Source: Liolophura sinensis (Eukaryota > Mollusca > Polyplacophora > Chitonida > Chitonidae). From it: a stretch of DNA of 64,000 nt. The notes under the pieces were generated by a model. It worked only from the letters and a program-made list of their open reading frames with translations, did not search any database and had not been told where the DNA came from. Both the position numbers and the translations under genes were made by a program. Of the stretch, positions 1-40,400 are shown piece after piece (the first letter of the stretch is position 1; each line of letters begins with the position of its first letter). The stretch is taken from NCBI RefSeq assembly GCF_032854445.1, contig NC_088301.1, forward strand, positions 28,814,402 through 28,878,401, given 5' to 3'.

Positions 1-1825
1 CCCACAAGATTAAATCGTTTGCCTTTGAACGGCTCCACGGGTCACCCATGGCGTGGGCTCAATAACATTCTGGGACTGGGAAATTTCAGAATATTCCTTC
101 TTCAGTTGTTCGCCTATTTAATTCTGCATGGTGGAATCTTGGTGACAGTAGGCCTACATGAGGTCCATATGTCGTTCCATGTGTCTGTTTTCACGGCTTA
201 ATGTTCGTTGAAAGCAACTTGTTTTCCAACATTGTTTTGTGCATATCTGCATATATATTATGTGGGAAAGTTTGTCAGTAATTTGCCAAAAGTCGATTGT
301 TTTCCTTGACCCATAATAGGCCTGTATACTGACCTCCACCCTATGTGCGAAAAATTCTTGACTATGGTGTGATGTAAACGCTTTCTTTACTCTAGACGAT
401 TTGGTGGGTAGAAATGATCGACAGCACTGTCTCGTGCATGTGGGCCCTCGTACATGAACCTCGTTGAAGACCTCCCGGCTTTCCCCAATAAGATATATGG
501 ATCTATATATGTCGTATGTTAGCTAGTTTGCCCCAACTTTGTCAAAGGTGCCTGGTTTATGCATGCATCTAAGCTACATGTCATACACCTAAGCATAAAT
601 AATTGCCCTTTATCGTATATGAATGAAAAATTCTTATGTGTACATGAAAAGTGTTGCGCTAATCACCAGTCAGTTAAAATAAGCTAAATTTACGCGTGTG
701 GCAGATTCAATTCCCGCTCCTGCCTGCAATGTTGATGTCAAGGGGTTTGACATTTCCACAAAGATGTTTTTGATTGAAAATCTGAAGTAGGCCTAGGTCG
801 AACTTACAGTTAATGAAGTCTCCACCCAGGATTAAAAGACCTAGAGATATAGGACTCAAGTCAGAAAATACGTGCTGGCCTATAAAACACCGTTCCATTG
901 CCCCGGCTCTTACATGTAGTAAGCCTACACTCGGACATATCGGATATCCGACACTCCCAATGGCTATAAAATTTCTTTCTTAAAATTATTATTAGGTTTC
1001 AAAGTGACCACAAGTAAATGCATTTGGAAAGTACTTGAAGTGCTCTCTTCCGAATCCGTTAACCCGGACTGTTGTGTGTATTAGCTATAAATAACGGAGT
1101 TAATGTGGTACCAGTAGTGTAGGCTGTGTTGCAGACGCAACAGTGTGAGTGGTCAGTAGGCAAGGCATGGGAGGTTCAAACGGAGTGGGTGGTGATCACG
1201 CCGTAATTTAAAGAAGTAAGGAATATATGAGTAAGCATTTTGTGAAAAGGTAGTTACCAAGCACTACAGAAAAGAAATAAGACAAGTAAAATGAGAATAT
1301 TACATTATCTAGCCTGACAGATACATGTATTCGATACCTGTAGACCCGAGCAGAAAAAGAAAAAAACAATCCGCCCATCTAGAGCCTCGGAGAATAAAGA
1401 TATCCAATGACTAGCACGGTTATCAACAAGCTTGTCATTCGCCCTTATTTTTCGGCGTAGTGATACATAATAATTTAACCACAGCGGGTGATACTTTAGG
1501 GATGTGTATATGTTTTAGTGAATTATACAACACGGTGAAACCTTCTAAAGATACCATGGATAATTCATTTTAGTAAGGTACTGTGTGGTCAAATTATTGT
1601 GGAACTACATAGCTAGTCGAAGTAGGTTTCCGGATGGTAGTGCTTGGGCTCAGTCTGTGGAAGTAAACTGACATCATTATGTACTGATCGACTCGGCGAT
1701 TTTGTCAAATTTGTGATGCGTTTAGGCCTGTAAATCCTGAGAACACCTCTAAATGTGAGTGTTTGTGTCTTTTTTGTTCTGAGTGACGGCACAGGGACGA
1801 GCGCCGGCTGTTGTTGGCCGTCATA
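1..1825 (+). other. Upstream region and 5' UTR of the Src-type kinase
   Basis: No coding exon of a recognisable protein lies here on either strand. The last 200 bases or so before the ATG at 1826 are relatively G+C-rich and are probably 5' UTR or the tail of a first exon. I see no TATA box at a fitting distance. A separate upstream non-coding exon would be invisible by eye. No start codon lies in frame upstream of 1826 without an intervening stop; the in-frame codons just before it (from 1811) are TTG TTG GCC GTC ATA. Confidence 0.5.
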
Positions 1826-29767
<27,942 letters not shown>

Positions 29768-30236
29768 CTGCCATATATAAAGCAACGGCAACAAAGGCCT
29801 GAGGGTGCAATATATAACGTCTACACAAAGTGAAGAACAGACTGCATGTGCGTAGATGACAGACAGGAGTTGGGCACGACCATTATTAGTCATGACATTT
29901 CACATCTCGGTGGACCAAGAGGCCTGGGAGAGATATTGTGAGGCGTGCGAGACTCGCATTGTTTTCTGCTGTGTTTTACATGACGCTGACTACTATTTTC
30001 CACTGTGTCGTGTCTGCGTGGCCCTTGCTGACGTTATTTGCTGTATGTCCTGTATAAACTGTGGTGCCCTTCACTCATTTTAGACAGCATGGTTGAACTT
30101 CCAGTGTGTCTGCATATAGTGACTGAAGTTGGTGGGCAAGTTTATCATCACTGACGTTTTATTATTCCTGCTTGACCTGGTACAAGCAACTGAAGTATTT
30201 TATGGGTGTATTAGTAAGATCTACATCTAGCCCAGT

Positions 30237-30242
30237 AATAAA
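30237..30242 (+). terminator. Candidate poly(A) signal, proximal
   Basis: AATAAA 470 bases after the kinase stop codon, in A/T-rich sequence. Confidence 0.4.
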
Positions 30243-31930
30243 TAATGTATATATACGCCATACATTTTTGATTTGCTCCTGAAAATGTATACCTAATTTT
30301 CCAACAATTTAGAGAAGCAAAGTTAATGTGGTTATACATAATTCTATTCCCAGCTTCCTGATAAGTCTGCCTCGTTGTTGTCTGTCCATGGTTTGTCCAT
30401 CCACATAAGTTTTTGTTTTGTTGGAGATACTGTATCCCTGAAACCTAGCATATTATTTACCTGTTCAGCTGGATAAAGTGAGGTAAAATGTAATACAGGT
30501 CCAATTAATTTTGTATATTGTAGAATTATATTTATGCAATTGTCAGTGGTCTGATACATGTATGTGCACGCTCCCGTTGGTTTTCTCTGGTTTTTCTTAC
30601 AATTGGTTTATTGCTACCTGTAATATTTATACATAAGGAACGTAAGAATGTCAGTGTTGTGCATTATGCACACATTTGCTGTCTGTACAAGATAAATGTA
30701 TTTTCATAATACAAGCACTTCTGAAACATGCTTTTAGCTGAAGAGAGTATTATTAAGGCATCATTAGAAGCAATGGTGCCTAAATGTCAATCAGCATGTT
30801 TTGGTACACCAACATGTACATGTGTATTTAAGTGTAAATTCTTTTTTACAGCTCTTTGTAAGCATTCCAGCTTAAGGAATACCGACAAAAATGAGCAGTG
30901 CAAAATACAGATTTTATAATAGCATTTGGCAATACATTATTACGTGAACCTCATGGGAAACCTTTGCCTTGCATCTTTCAGTTGAGGAGCTTTGAACAAT
31001 ATGATATTGAAGTTATGATGTCCCTCTTGTGTGTACCTCCCAACAGTCATGATCTTACAGCAGGAGGCTAATCTTCACACTTCAAACAATGCCTCTGTTT
31101 AATATTGATCACAAAGAAACTGAAGTACAATGAATTCTGTTACAAGCCTGTCATTACAGTAAGTGACCAATAATATACCTACATGTACTCAGCCTTGTCC
31201 ACAATATAGTCACAAATAATAGTTCACAGATATACATGTAGGTAAACCTGTAAAATTAAAGGGAATAAGCAAGTCCAGTATGAAGTAGGAAATGTTGCCT
31301 GCTGATAGAAATGTGCGAAACCCAAGCTAGGTTATTCGATCAAATTAATGTTATGTTAGTACCATGCATTTACATTTTAACAAGGAGTGGTTTCCTCATC
31401 TTGACCAGTCTACTTTATCTGATTTCCTAAAAACAACAGATTTGAAGTTTGTAGAATAGGCCAGATGGTGGTTTGGAGTACACATCAGTGTTTATTCAGT
31501 ACCTAAACTGATTGATACCGGTCATACAACATTGACGACTTTCGACAGTATACCAGAATATTCCTTTACATGTAGTTTTTTTTTTTTTTTGTAAAGATGT
31601 AACTATACTCTAGCCCATGTTGAATTTCAGGTCCCACAAAGACTCACATAAATTGTGTCTGCCTAGGGTGGTGATGTTGCTTTAGATGTACCATTATTTA
31701 CCTGCCCTAAACCCATGTGCACTCAAAACCACTATTTAGCTTACCTTTTTTACAAACTCCTGCAAGAACGTACGGGCCTGGCAGTGTGGTAATGTTGTCA
31801 TGGCTGCTGTGTGCTAAGTTGTCTGCACTATGCACACATTTACACCTAACTGGATACTGTTTTGAGGAATGCAAGAGGGATGTGTACAGATACATTTATA
31901 TTTAAGTTCTTCTTCGCATTTTCTCTGGGT

Positions 31931-31936
31931 AATAAA
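31931..31936 (+). terminator. Candidate poly(A) signal, distal
   Basis: AATAAA 2.16 kb after the kinase stop, followed by a T-rich/GT-containing stretch (gttatttatttgtta). Confidence 0.4.
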
Positions 31937-32438
31937 AGTGAAACCTGAATATAAGCAGCAGTGTTATTTATTTGTTATGTATTGAATAGGAATTAGCATA
32001 ATAGTGTTAATTTGATAATGTTTCACTTACATGAAGGCAGTAAGGCTTATGGTCAGATATATCGCCTCTTCGCTTCGAAATCCAGATTTAACAAGAAAGT
32101 GACCTAGTTTATTAGGTGGTTCATTTCTGACCTTGATGACATTACAGGATTCCTAGTTCTAACCAGTTCTCGCAAAAATATGGCTGTTTCTATGATGCCA
32201 AGCCTCGATTATTCTTTGGTCAAAGATGTAAAGAATGGTGCAACCACATTGCTCTCCAAGCTACCACAGTTTTAGCTCTAGAGAAGTTCAAAACATTGAT
32301 GATGTCGTCTTGCAAAGACCAGCAACAAGTCTGTACTTCTAAGAAACGAAACGAATTCTTTAAACACGTGTTAATTGTTTGCATTGGTCCTTATCAATTA
32401 CTGACTTATTTATATGGTTCATTGTTGAAATAACTTTT

Positions 32439-32760
32439 CAGCTCGCCTGTATTTTGTACAGGTGTAGTTTGTCATACCCAGTGCGTCGGTGTGGATATCC
32501 AATAATAGGGAAAGCAATGTTAGAGAAAAAGTTAGGGGTGGTATCTTAAATTTAAGAGTACTGCACTTATTGAGATCAGGGTATTGTATATTAGAATCAG
32601 AATTAAACAAAATGTTAGAGGTGGTATCTAAAAAAAACCGAATTAACCTGAAATTTTACATGCATTTAAAGCACTATTACACAATGCAGATGTTCCATCA
32701 CTGATTCTCTGTGAGCATGTTTATTGCCAATTGCCAAATTCATGATTTCAGTTATTTTTG
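32439..32760 (+). repeat. Dispersed repeat D, copy 1
   Basis: Starts cagctcgcctgta..tgtacaggtg. Contains aatgttagaggtggtatct, attagaatcag and gatgttccatcactga, all shared with 34889-35200 and, inverted, with 35735-35900. Confidence 0.65.
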
Positions 32761-32834
32761 TATTGAGCTGAATTTTTATATGCCCGTGCCAATAGGAGGA
32801 GGGCATTATGTTCTACCGATTTTGTCCGTCAGTC

Positions 32835-33200
32835 CGTATTCGTGCCCGGGCTATAACTCCAACAGTTTTCCACTGAGTTTTAATTTTTGGTGGATACATA
32901 GATGATGTGTGGTTACTCACATTTGTCTATTTTCGGAGTTGTCATGGTAACCAGATAGCCATTTTCCTTATATATACTATTTAAATATATATGATTTTGT
33001 ATATACTGTTTTCTGAGTTTTTGGTGGATACATACATACACAGATGACAATGTGTTGCAACTCACATTTCTTCAGTTCTGCGGTTGTCGTAGTCACCAGA
33101 TCGCCAGTTTCTCTATATATACTATACAGATAGATATGATTTCGTGTCTGGGCTATCTCCAACTGATTTTCGCATAAAGTTTTCACTTGTGGTGGACACG
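32835..33200 (+). repeat. Imperfect direct repeat, about 125 bp x 2-3
   Basis: ttggtggataca, gtt..ctcacatttnt, gttgtc.tggtaaccagat and atatatactat recur in order at about 32888 and 33018. A third partial start is at 33150 (gggctat.tccaactgattt matching gggctataactccaacagtt). It follows the motif ttttgtccgtcagtccgtat. Confidence 0.6.
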
Positions 33201-33699
33201 TCTGTCCACTTGCATCAATGTCATTGTAAACACATACCTATCGTCTGCACCCATTAAGATTCCCCTCAGGGGTTATACTGCATTTCAAACAAAAGCATTT
33301 GTTTGGGCATATGTTGTGTTCACCTGAACTCTTGTTGCATTCATGTGCCTCCTACGGACAAGCTCTTTGGTAGACTTGCTTTATAAATGGCAGTATCAAA
33401 TACACTAGATTTCCCATATACAAACATTGCGAGATGTTAGTGCATGTTCACATTGGCGCTAGCTTTTCCCTTGTCTTGGAAGTAACACAACTGACCAGCC
33501 ATTGAAACACAATCCATACACAAACACAGACATCTTAGTACATGTATGTCTACTATACTGAACTGAAATATAAGCACTAAACCAAATTTTATTGGGTATT
33601 GGCAGTGCAGAACATTGACACTCAGATAAGACAGTTACGCATCAGCAATGACTTTTGTCATCAGAAAGTACACAATTTTAATGTACAGGAAATAGAACA

Positions 33700-34280
33700 C
33701 ACAAGAGGTTCAAAGACAAAGCCATTACCTGGCATGGCCACCCCTGTTTGTAATGCATGCCTTCTCATGTACGCTATCAGTCTCTGGATAACAGCTTGTG
33801 GTATCCTACGGCACTCACGTTGTAGCCTAGGACAAGTGAGAGATCTCTAACGTTGGCGATTTGGGGTTGACGTTCCGTAAGTGCTCTTTAGGTGACAGAT
33901 TGGGAGGTACATGTAAGGCAGGCCATGAATTAAGATGTACATTACTCTGTGCCAGGAAGTCCATAGAAGCACGTGCTGTTTGTGCTGTGTTGTTGTCCTC
34001 TTGAAAAGTATGCAGCTGGTGGTGTCGACCGAAACAGGGTACAACGCGACATTTTAAAATGGAAGCCATGTGGTAAACTGCATTAACACAACCAATGCAT
34101 ATGTGGAGCTGTGTTCTGTGGTGAAGAGTGATTGCGCCACAAACCGTATCAAACTTCGGCCGCCCCATCGATCTGTTTGCACAACACAATCATCAACATA
34201 ACATTTACCACCACGACTACAGAGAGATAAACTTTAGCATGGATCATGCAGGTCTCCGAGCTCAATCTGCGGTAGTACGA
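33700..34280 (-). pseudogene. Degenerate Tc1-like transposase
   Basis: Minus-strand reading gives transposase DDE-domain pieces in order: YVDDCVVQTDRWGG, then AITLHHRTQLHICIG, VVPCFGRHHQLHTFQ followed by EDNNTAQTARASMDFL, SWPAL, LSPKEHLRN and, in another frame, RRIPQAVIQRLIAYMRRHAL. They match the Tc1 consensus around QDNA-x-x-H-TAR and DLSPIEHLWDEL. Frame shifts are needed to join the pieces, the catalytic EHLWDEL is broken, and the N-terminal helix-turn-helix is not found. Inactive relic. No terminal inverted repeats were identified. Confidence 0.8.
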
Positions 34281-34489
34281 ATGAATCTGCACAAAATTTT
34301 ATCAAAATGGAACAAGTTTGGATTAACAGATGGACAGAAGCGTGGGATAAAACAAAACTAAGGAGAAAGGATAATTGTTTTCTACATATATCTAAACTAT
34401 AGCTGCCCAGTCACACAGAATGACAAACTCTGGCAAGAACCAGCAGGGCTGATACTCTTGTTCTATGGCAAAACAACATGAGTCCCAGA

Positions 34490-37400
34490 TCTTATGTTTA
34501 CAACATTTTATTTTATATCAATGTCCTAATTTCACAGAAAATGAGACTGGTGATGTGAATGAATCGTACAAAGAGATGAGGATGCATTCATTATATGTGC
34601 AGTATTTAATACCCATGACAAAGTCTCATTCTGTGATGTTTTTGAAGATTGTCTCCGCAATTTCTGCCAGCCCGATCTCTCTCAGGGCAATCTTCAGGGC
34701 CCCTGGTGTTGCTCTCTCACCTTCATTTTCCTGAAACAAATTATGAATTAAAGGCCAATTCAAACACACAGTTTTCAAGTTACGCTATTATGGCAACAGA
34801 GTGGCATACCAGTACCAAATCACGAATACAGCTACTAGCCTATCTTTTAACATGGCAGTGTTCAAGTTTAGATAGAACTAGAATATCATTAGCTCGCCTG
34901 TACAAAGCACAGGTTTAGCTTATATCACACCCAGAGCAGTGGTGTACAATAACAGGGGAAGTGCTGTTAAGGGAAATGTTAGGGGTCTAAAAAAAGTAAT
35001 GCACATGCTGAGCTCAGGTTTTCTACACAAAGCAGAGCACAATAACACCAGGGGGGATGTTCCCTCAATGATGTGCTGAGAGAATATTAATTGCCGTAAA
35101 TTACAAAATTCGTGAACTGGTTCATTGTGTACCGTATTAGAATCAATGTTAGGAACTTAGGGGTGGTAGGTTAAAAAGTGTTGCATACATGTATATAGAG
35201 CTGAGGTTTTCATATGACATGAGGGTGTAATGACATAGGGTGGAGTGAAGGGGTGGGGGGGGGGGTGCTAGATGTTCTACCGTTGATGCGCTGTGTGCAT
35301 ATTAATTACCGTAAATTAAACATAAGTGTATTGTGTATTAGAATCAACGTTAAGGTAATGGAATAGCTCATACAGTAAGTTGGAATGGCAAAACTGACAA
35401 CCTGGCATGCTGATGTACAATGCATGCCATTCGTATCCAATCTCGAGGAACTGTTCAGGTAAGGGAAGAGTTCGTAAGTTATAACCTCAAACAAGCAATC
35501 GCGTATAAATCCAAGGTTACATACTGGATATTATGTGCGGCTTGGAGGGAAACCCACGACCATCCGCAGATTGCTGGTAGACCTTCCCACGTACAGCCGG
35601 AGAGGAAGCCAGCATGAGCTGGACTTGAACTCACAGCGACTGCATTGGTGACAGACTCCTGGGTCATTACGCTGCGCTAGCGCACTAACCAACTGAGCCA
35701 CGGAGGCCCCCATATGCATGTAAAATCTCAGGATAATACATGTTGTGCTGAGATACCACACCTAACATTTTGTTTAACATTGATTCTACTACGGCATACA
35801 ATGAGTCGTGAATTTTGTAATTTATGGTACCTAATATGAACACAGCGAACAACGGTGGAACATCCCTCTTGTGTTATTGTGCTCTACGTTGTAATGGATT
35901 TTTCTTTTACTCTGGCAAACTAGAACAACCAAATGCTGCTGCATGGCAGCCATCTCTAGAAAAACTCTAATGAATCTCTCTACATGAGCAAATTACTAGA
36001 AATCATGAAAGAAAAACTGAAATGAACATGGGAATCCCCTTTTGATCTTATGAACCCATCGATTACTCAACATCTTCCAGCAGCTATATGTGGGTTATAT
36101 CCTCAGTGTAATCAAACTATTAAGAAGTAAGGCCCATACTGAATCTCAACTGGAAACTTGAATGATGTATTTATTCTAATATGAAACAACTCAAACTTTA
36201 GATGGTTTAAATGATAAAATAAGTTCAGTTATAGTTTCAGAGTTTTGAAGTTTTGCAAAAGTTCAGTTCAGTTCTGTAAATCCTATTGTGTTTTAGTGTG
36301 TAGCCTAAGATTCTCTATGATGTAATGAGAGTGTGTTCAGGATCCGATCAAAAACTGATGATCGTCACATGTACACTGAATCCAGCCTATTAATGATCCA
36401 ACCATTCCACTGCATTTCCAAACTGGAGGTCTTCACAATCTAAATGATTAGACTGACAATTCCAAGATCATGGGCAAGGAACTAGTTCAGTAAAACCATC
36501 TGACCATCTGGAGTTTTACTTCCCATTGGGTGCAAGAGTTATGAATCTGCTTGCCCTTTACCGCCCCTTCAGGCCACCATCCAGCAGAATGAATGTCGCC
36601 CCTTTTATACCTTCGGAGCCAAAGACAGATTTGACTGTCTGACAGTTAAAGAATTTAAGCATGTCCATGGATCCTAATAGATGAATTTCATGCCTAAAAT
36701 GTTGAGAACATGTTTTTGTGGGCAATGCTTTCCACTCATGCATTTATATTCCTTACCTGCCATTTTGTCAACATCTTTATAGCTTGTGCTGATACCTCTG
36801 TGGTTTCACTCTCAAAATACAAAATTTCGTCATCTAGGAAGTTTAACTCGGTGGCCAGCTTCTTCCAGTCTGAATCAATCTTGTCACTCACCAGCTGAAT
36901 CTGTTGTGCACTCAGTTTTTCAACGACCTCTGCAGGACCTAGCACAACAAAATTATTCCACTCTTGATTCTGTAGTTGTGTCACCATGACATTACTTGCC
37001 AATGATGTAGTTTCTTACTTCTGAGAGTCAAACTTACTACATGTACTCATTTCCAGTCTGCAATTAATATATTCTGCAAAAATTATCTACTTCTTGGTGG
37101 CAGTTTGTAGAAGTTATTTTACAAACTTATCAACTTACTGCCATCTAGCTATTTGATCTGATCAATTTATATTCTATTTGATCTAGCTGATTTACTTATC
37201 CGTGTCTTTTTGAACAAATTACTTTATTTGTGTCTATTTTATCTGATTAACTTAATGGTGTCTATTTGAGCAAAATTAACTTACTGGTGTCTATTTGAGC
37301 AAAATTAACTTACTGGTGTCTATTTGAGCAAAATTAACTTACTTGTGTCTACTTGAGTAAAATAACTTGTCTCTGCATGTATTTGAGATGATTATTAATT

Positions 37401-40400
37401 TACTGGTGTTAGTCTGTTTGAGCTAACAACTTAACTTGTGTATGTCCATTTGAACGGATTAATGTATTTGAGTTAATAACATATTGGTGTCTATCCACTT
37501 CACCCGATCAAATGAAAATGACTTGTGTCAGTCAATTTGAACTGATAACTTACTGGTGTCTATCCACTTCACCCGATCAAATTAAAATTACCTTGTGTCA
37601 GTCAATTTGAGCTGATAACTTACTGGTGTCTATCCACTTCACCCGATCAAATTAAAATTACTTGTGTCAGTCAATTTGAGCTGATAACTTACTGGTGTCT
37701 ATCCACTTCACCCGATCAAATTAAAATTACTTGTGTCAGTCAATTTAAGCTGATAACTTACTGGTGTCTATCCACTTCACCCGATCAAATGAAAATGACT
37801 TGTGTCAGTCTATTTGAACTGATAACTTACAAGTTGACCCCATCTGAGCTGATAAACTTACTAGTGTCTGTATGTTTCAGATTATCCACCTCATCTGGAG
37901 TATCCTTTAATTCTTCCTCATCTTCAATCTGGGTCTTCACTTCCTCGGCTGGCTGTTGAGCAAAAAGTTAGTTTTCCTTAAGGAAAAAATGTATAAGTTG
38001 CATGAAGCGAATATGTTACACAATCTACAAAGTTCAAAACTGCAGTTGTAATACAAGGATGTAGAAGGTTTCCTGTTTTTTCTTGTACATAATATATATG
38101 GTAATTGAAACTAATGTGGTATGTTGTTGTTGTTTAACGAACCACGTGTCCAGATACAAAAGTCTGGAATGTATACATATATGCATGTATGCTTGAGGTT
38201 TACATTGTACTTAACAATTTTTCAGTCACATGACAAAGACTCATCAGGTGAGTGTACATACAATGTGTGTTCTTATGGCAGGTTGAGTTCATGCCGCCAA
38301 AATGATACTGCTACTGAAGTATCATCTCGTTGAAAACACCAGATATGACACCTCACCCTATCACATTATATTGACACCAGGCCAGCTAGACATGTTTTCT
38401 TGCTCTAACCTCTCAGTGCCGAGCATAAAGCGAGGTAGCGACAAGTATCATCTTTACAGTCTTTGGTATGACCTGACCTAGGTTTTATCGCAGGTCTCCC
38501 GACTTTGAGGCAGACGCCCTAGCCATTGAAGCTTCATCGGTTTTAAGTTTTCAGTGCGAGTTAAGTACTAATCATTTCCCAGCTGTGGTGGAGTTAAGTA
38601 TTTCCCTAAACCCTGTATTATGTACATGTAGCTGCACAGTTCTGTGGCCCTTACTGGCATCTCCTTGGCCAGTTTAGTAACCATCAGTTCCAAGTATGCA
38701 GGCAAGGCCATGGCCGGCTGGTTGGTGTGTGTGAAAAAATGGGGACTTCTCCTGGCCAGCAGACGCAGAGCTCTCCACTGGAAGTTTATGTTGTTTACAA
38801 GTCTGTCAAAAAAAAAAAAACAAATAAATATCTTGAAATTTAAAGTTGACACATGTAAATACCGTCAACCTTTTCAACCACTAACACACTTTTTTCAGTG
38901 GAATTTATGTATACCATTATTATGAAAATAACACTAAAAATGACTTGTTTTTGTCATCAAAGTTGCAAGCTTCATAAAACTATGCAAATTATTTTTCTAC
39001 ACCCCATAGTTCTGTCAGAATGTTTCAAAATATTGGTTGCAGGGGCAGTTGAACAAAAAAGAGTACAGTAAATGATGCAAAACTTCACCCCAAAAAGTGA
39101 ATGTTTAGAGGCTAATAAATGTCATAAAGTATTACTTTTGGAGCTGAAACGTACACAATTTCACCATCCTTTCACTATAAATCTTTTCACACTTTTCTCA
39201 GATGAACAGAACTGTCAAAATACGTTAAAATGTGCAACATTTACGTCAAAATTTTTCTTAATTAACCTTGATTAATTAATTTGTTATAAACATTAAACCC
39301 ACATACTAAGTCATATTAGATCAACCGTTTTTCATGAAATATTCCATATACAAAAAGTCACGGAAAGCACATGGCATGAACGGGAAGGCAATACACCATA
39401 TTCCATGTATAGTTTAGCCAATTATTCTGCTAAGTGTATCCCATGATTCCTTCTGCCCGGTTGTGAATCTTCGTAACTGAACACAGCTGAGGGGCAGTTG
39501 GGTCAGAGAAGTGTATTCACGGAATTGTGCATATATACATGACAAACCCAATAAACACGCTCAAACTTCACTGAGCAATGAAATGTTAGTTCTAGTACCA
39601 TCTCTACAAACATGTGTCTACTACCAGAATGCATGTTTCATGTATGGTCTGTGAGAGTAAGTCATGCCAAAACACACACATTGAAACTGTGGACCGGTCT
39701 AAAGCAAACAAATACCCGAAAGCTAATTTACAAATATAAATACAACATTTCCCTGCTCGGACTTGACACGATTATGTTCTGCTTTACAGGTCTGCTCTTG
39801 CAAGAGTAAAAAATTTCCACCCAGTTTGTTTTCATCAGAACTCATGATAAATATTACCAGTGTATGGAAATTTGGGGGATTTGGAGGTATCAAACTACAA
39901 CTGACTGAGTATTCAGAATCATTCGACTGAGTGGCAGAATCATTTAAACATTATTCATACCTAATTACATAACAAGGTACATCATTTCAATGCCTGGGAC
40001 ACAATCCCTAACTTTACATAAATGGACATAAAACACGGCAACTGTCCAATTATGTAAAGTTGGGTCTTCTGTTGCAGACACTGAAGTTATGTACCTTGTT
40101 ATGTAATTAGGTATAAATAGCAATCCGACAATCCTGCCACCCATGGGAGTTTACCCCATGTGGTGAGTGCTAGCAGCCAGATCCTCACTTGGGATTGCAT
40201 GTGGTGAGTGCCAGCAGCCAGATCCTCACTTGGGATTACATGTGGTGAGGGCAAGCAGCCAGATCCTCACTTGGGATTACATGTGGTGAGGGCCAGCAGC
40301 CAGATCCTCACTTGGGATTACATGTGGTGAGGGCCAGCAGCCAGACCGTCACTTGGGATTGCATGTGGTGAGGGCCAGCAGCCGGATCCTCACTTGGGAT

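Larger units (their letters stand above)
29768..31950 (+). other. Probable 3' UTR of the Src-type kinase
   Basis: No coding exon on either strand. Candidate poly(A) signals AATAAA occur at 30237 and 31931, giving a 3' UTR of about 0.5 kb or 2.2 kb. Which is used cannot be told from sequence. Confidence 0.5.

Noticed and set aside
33827-34189. Intact transposase gene
   Set aside because: The 120-codon open frame covers only part of the Tc1 DDE domain, with a damaged EHLWDEL motif and frame shifts on both sides.
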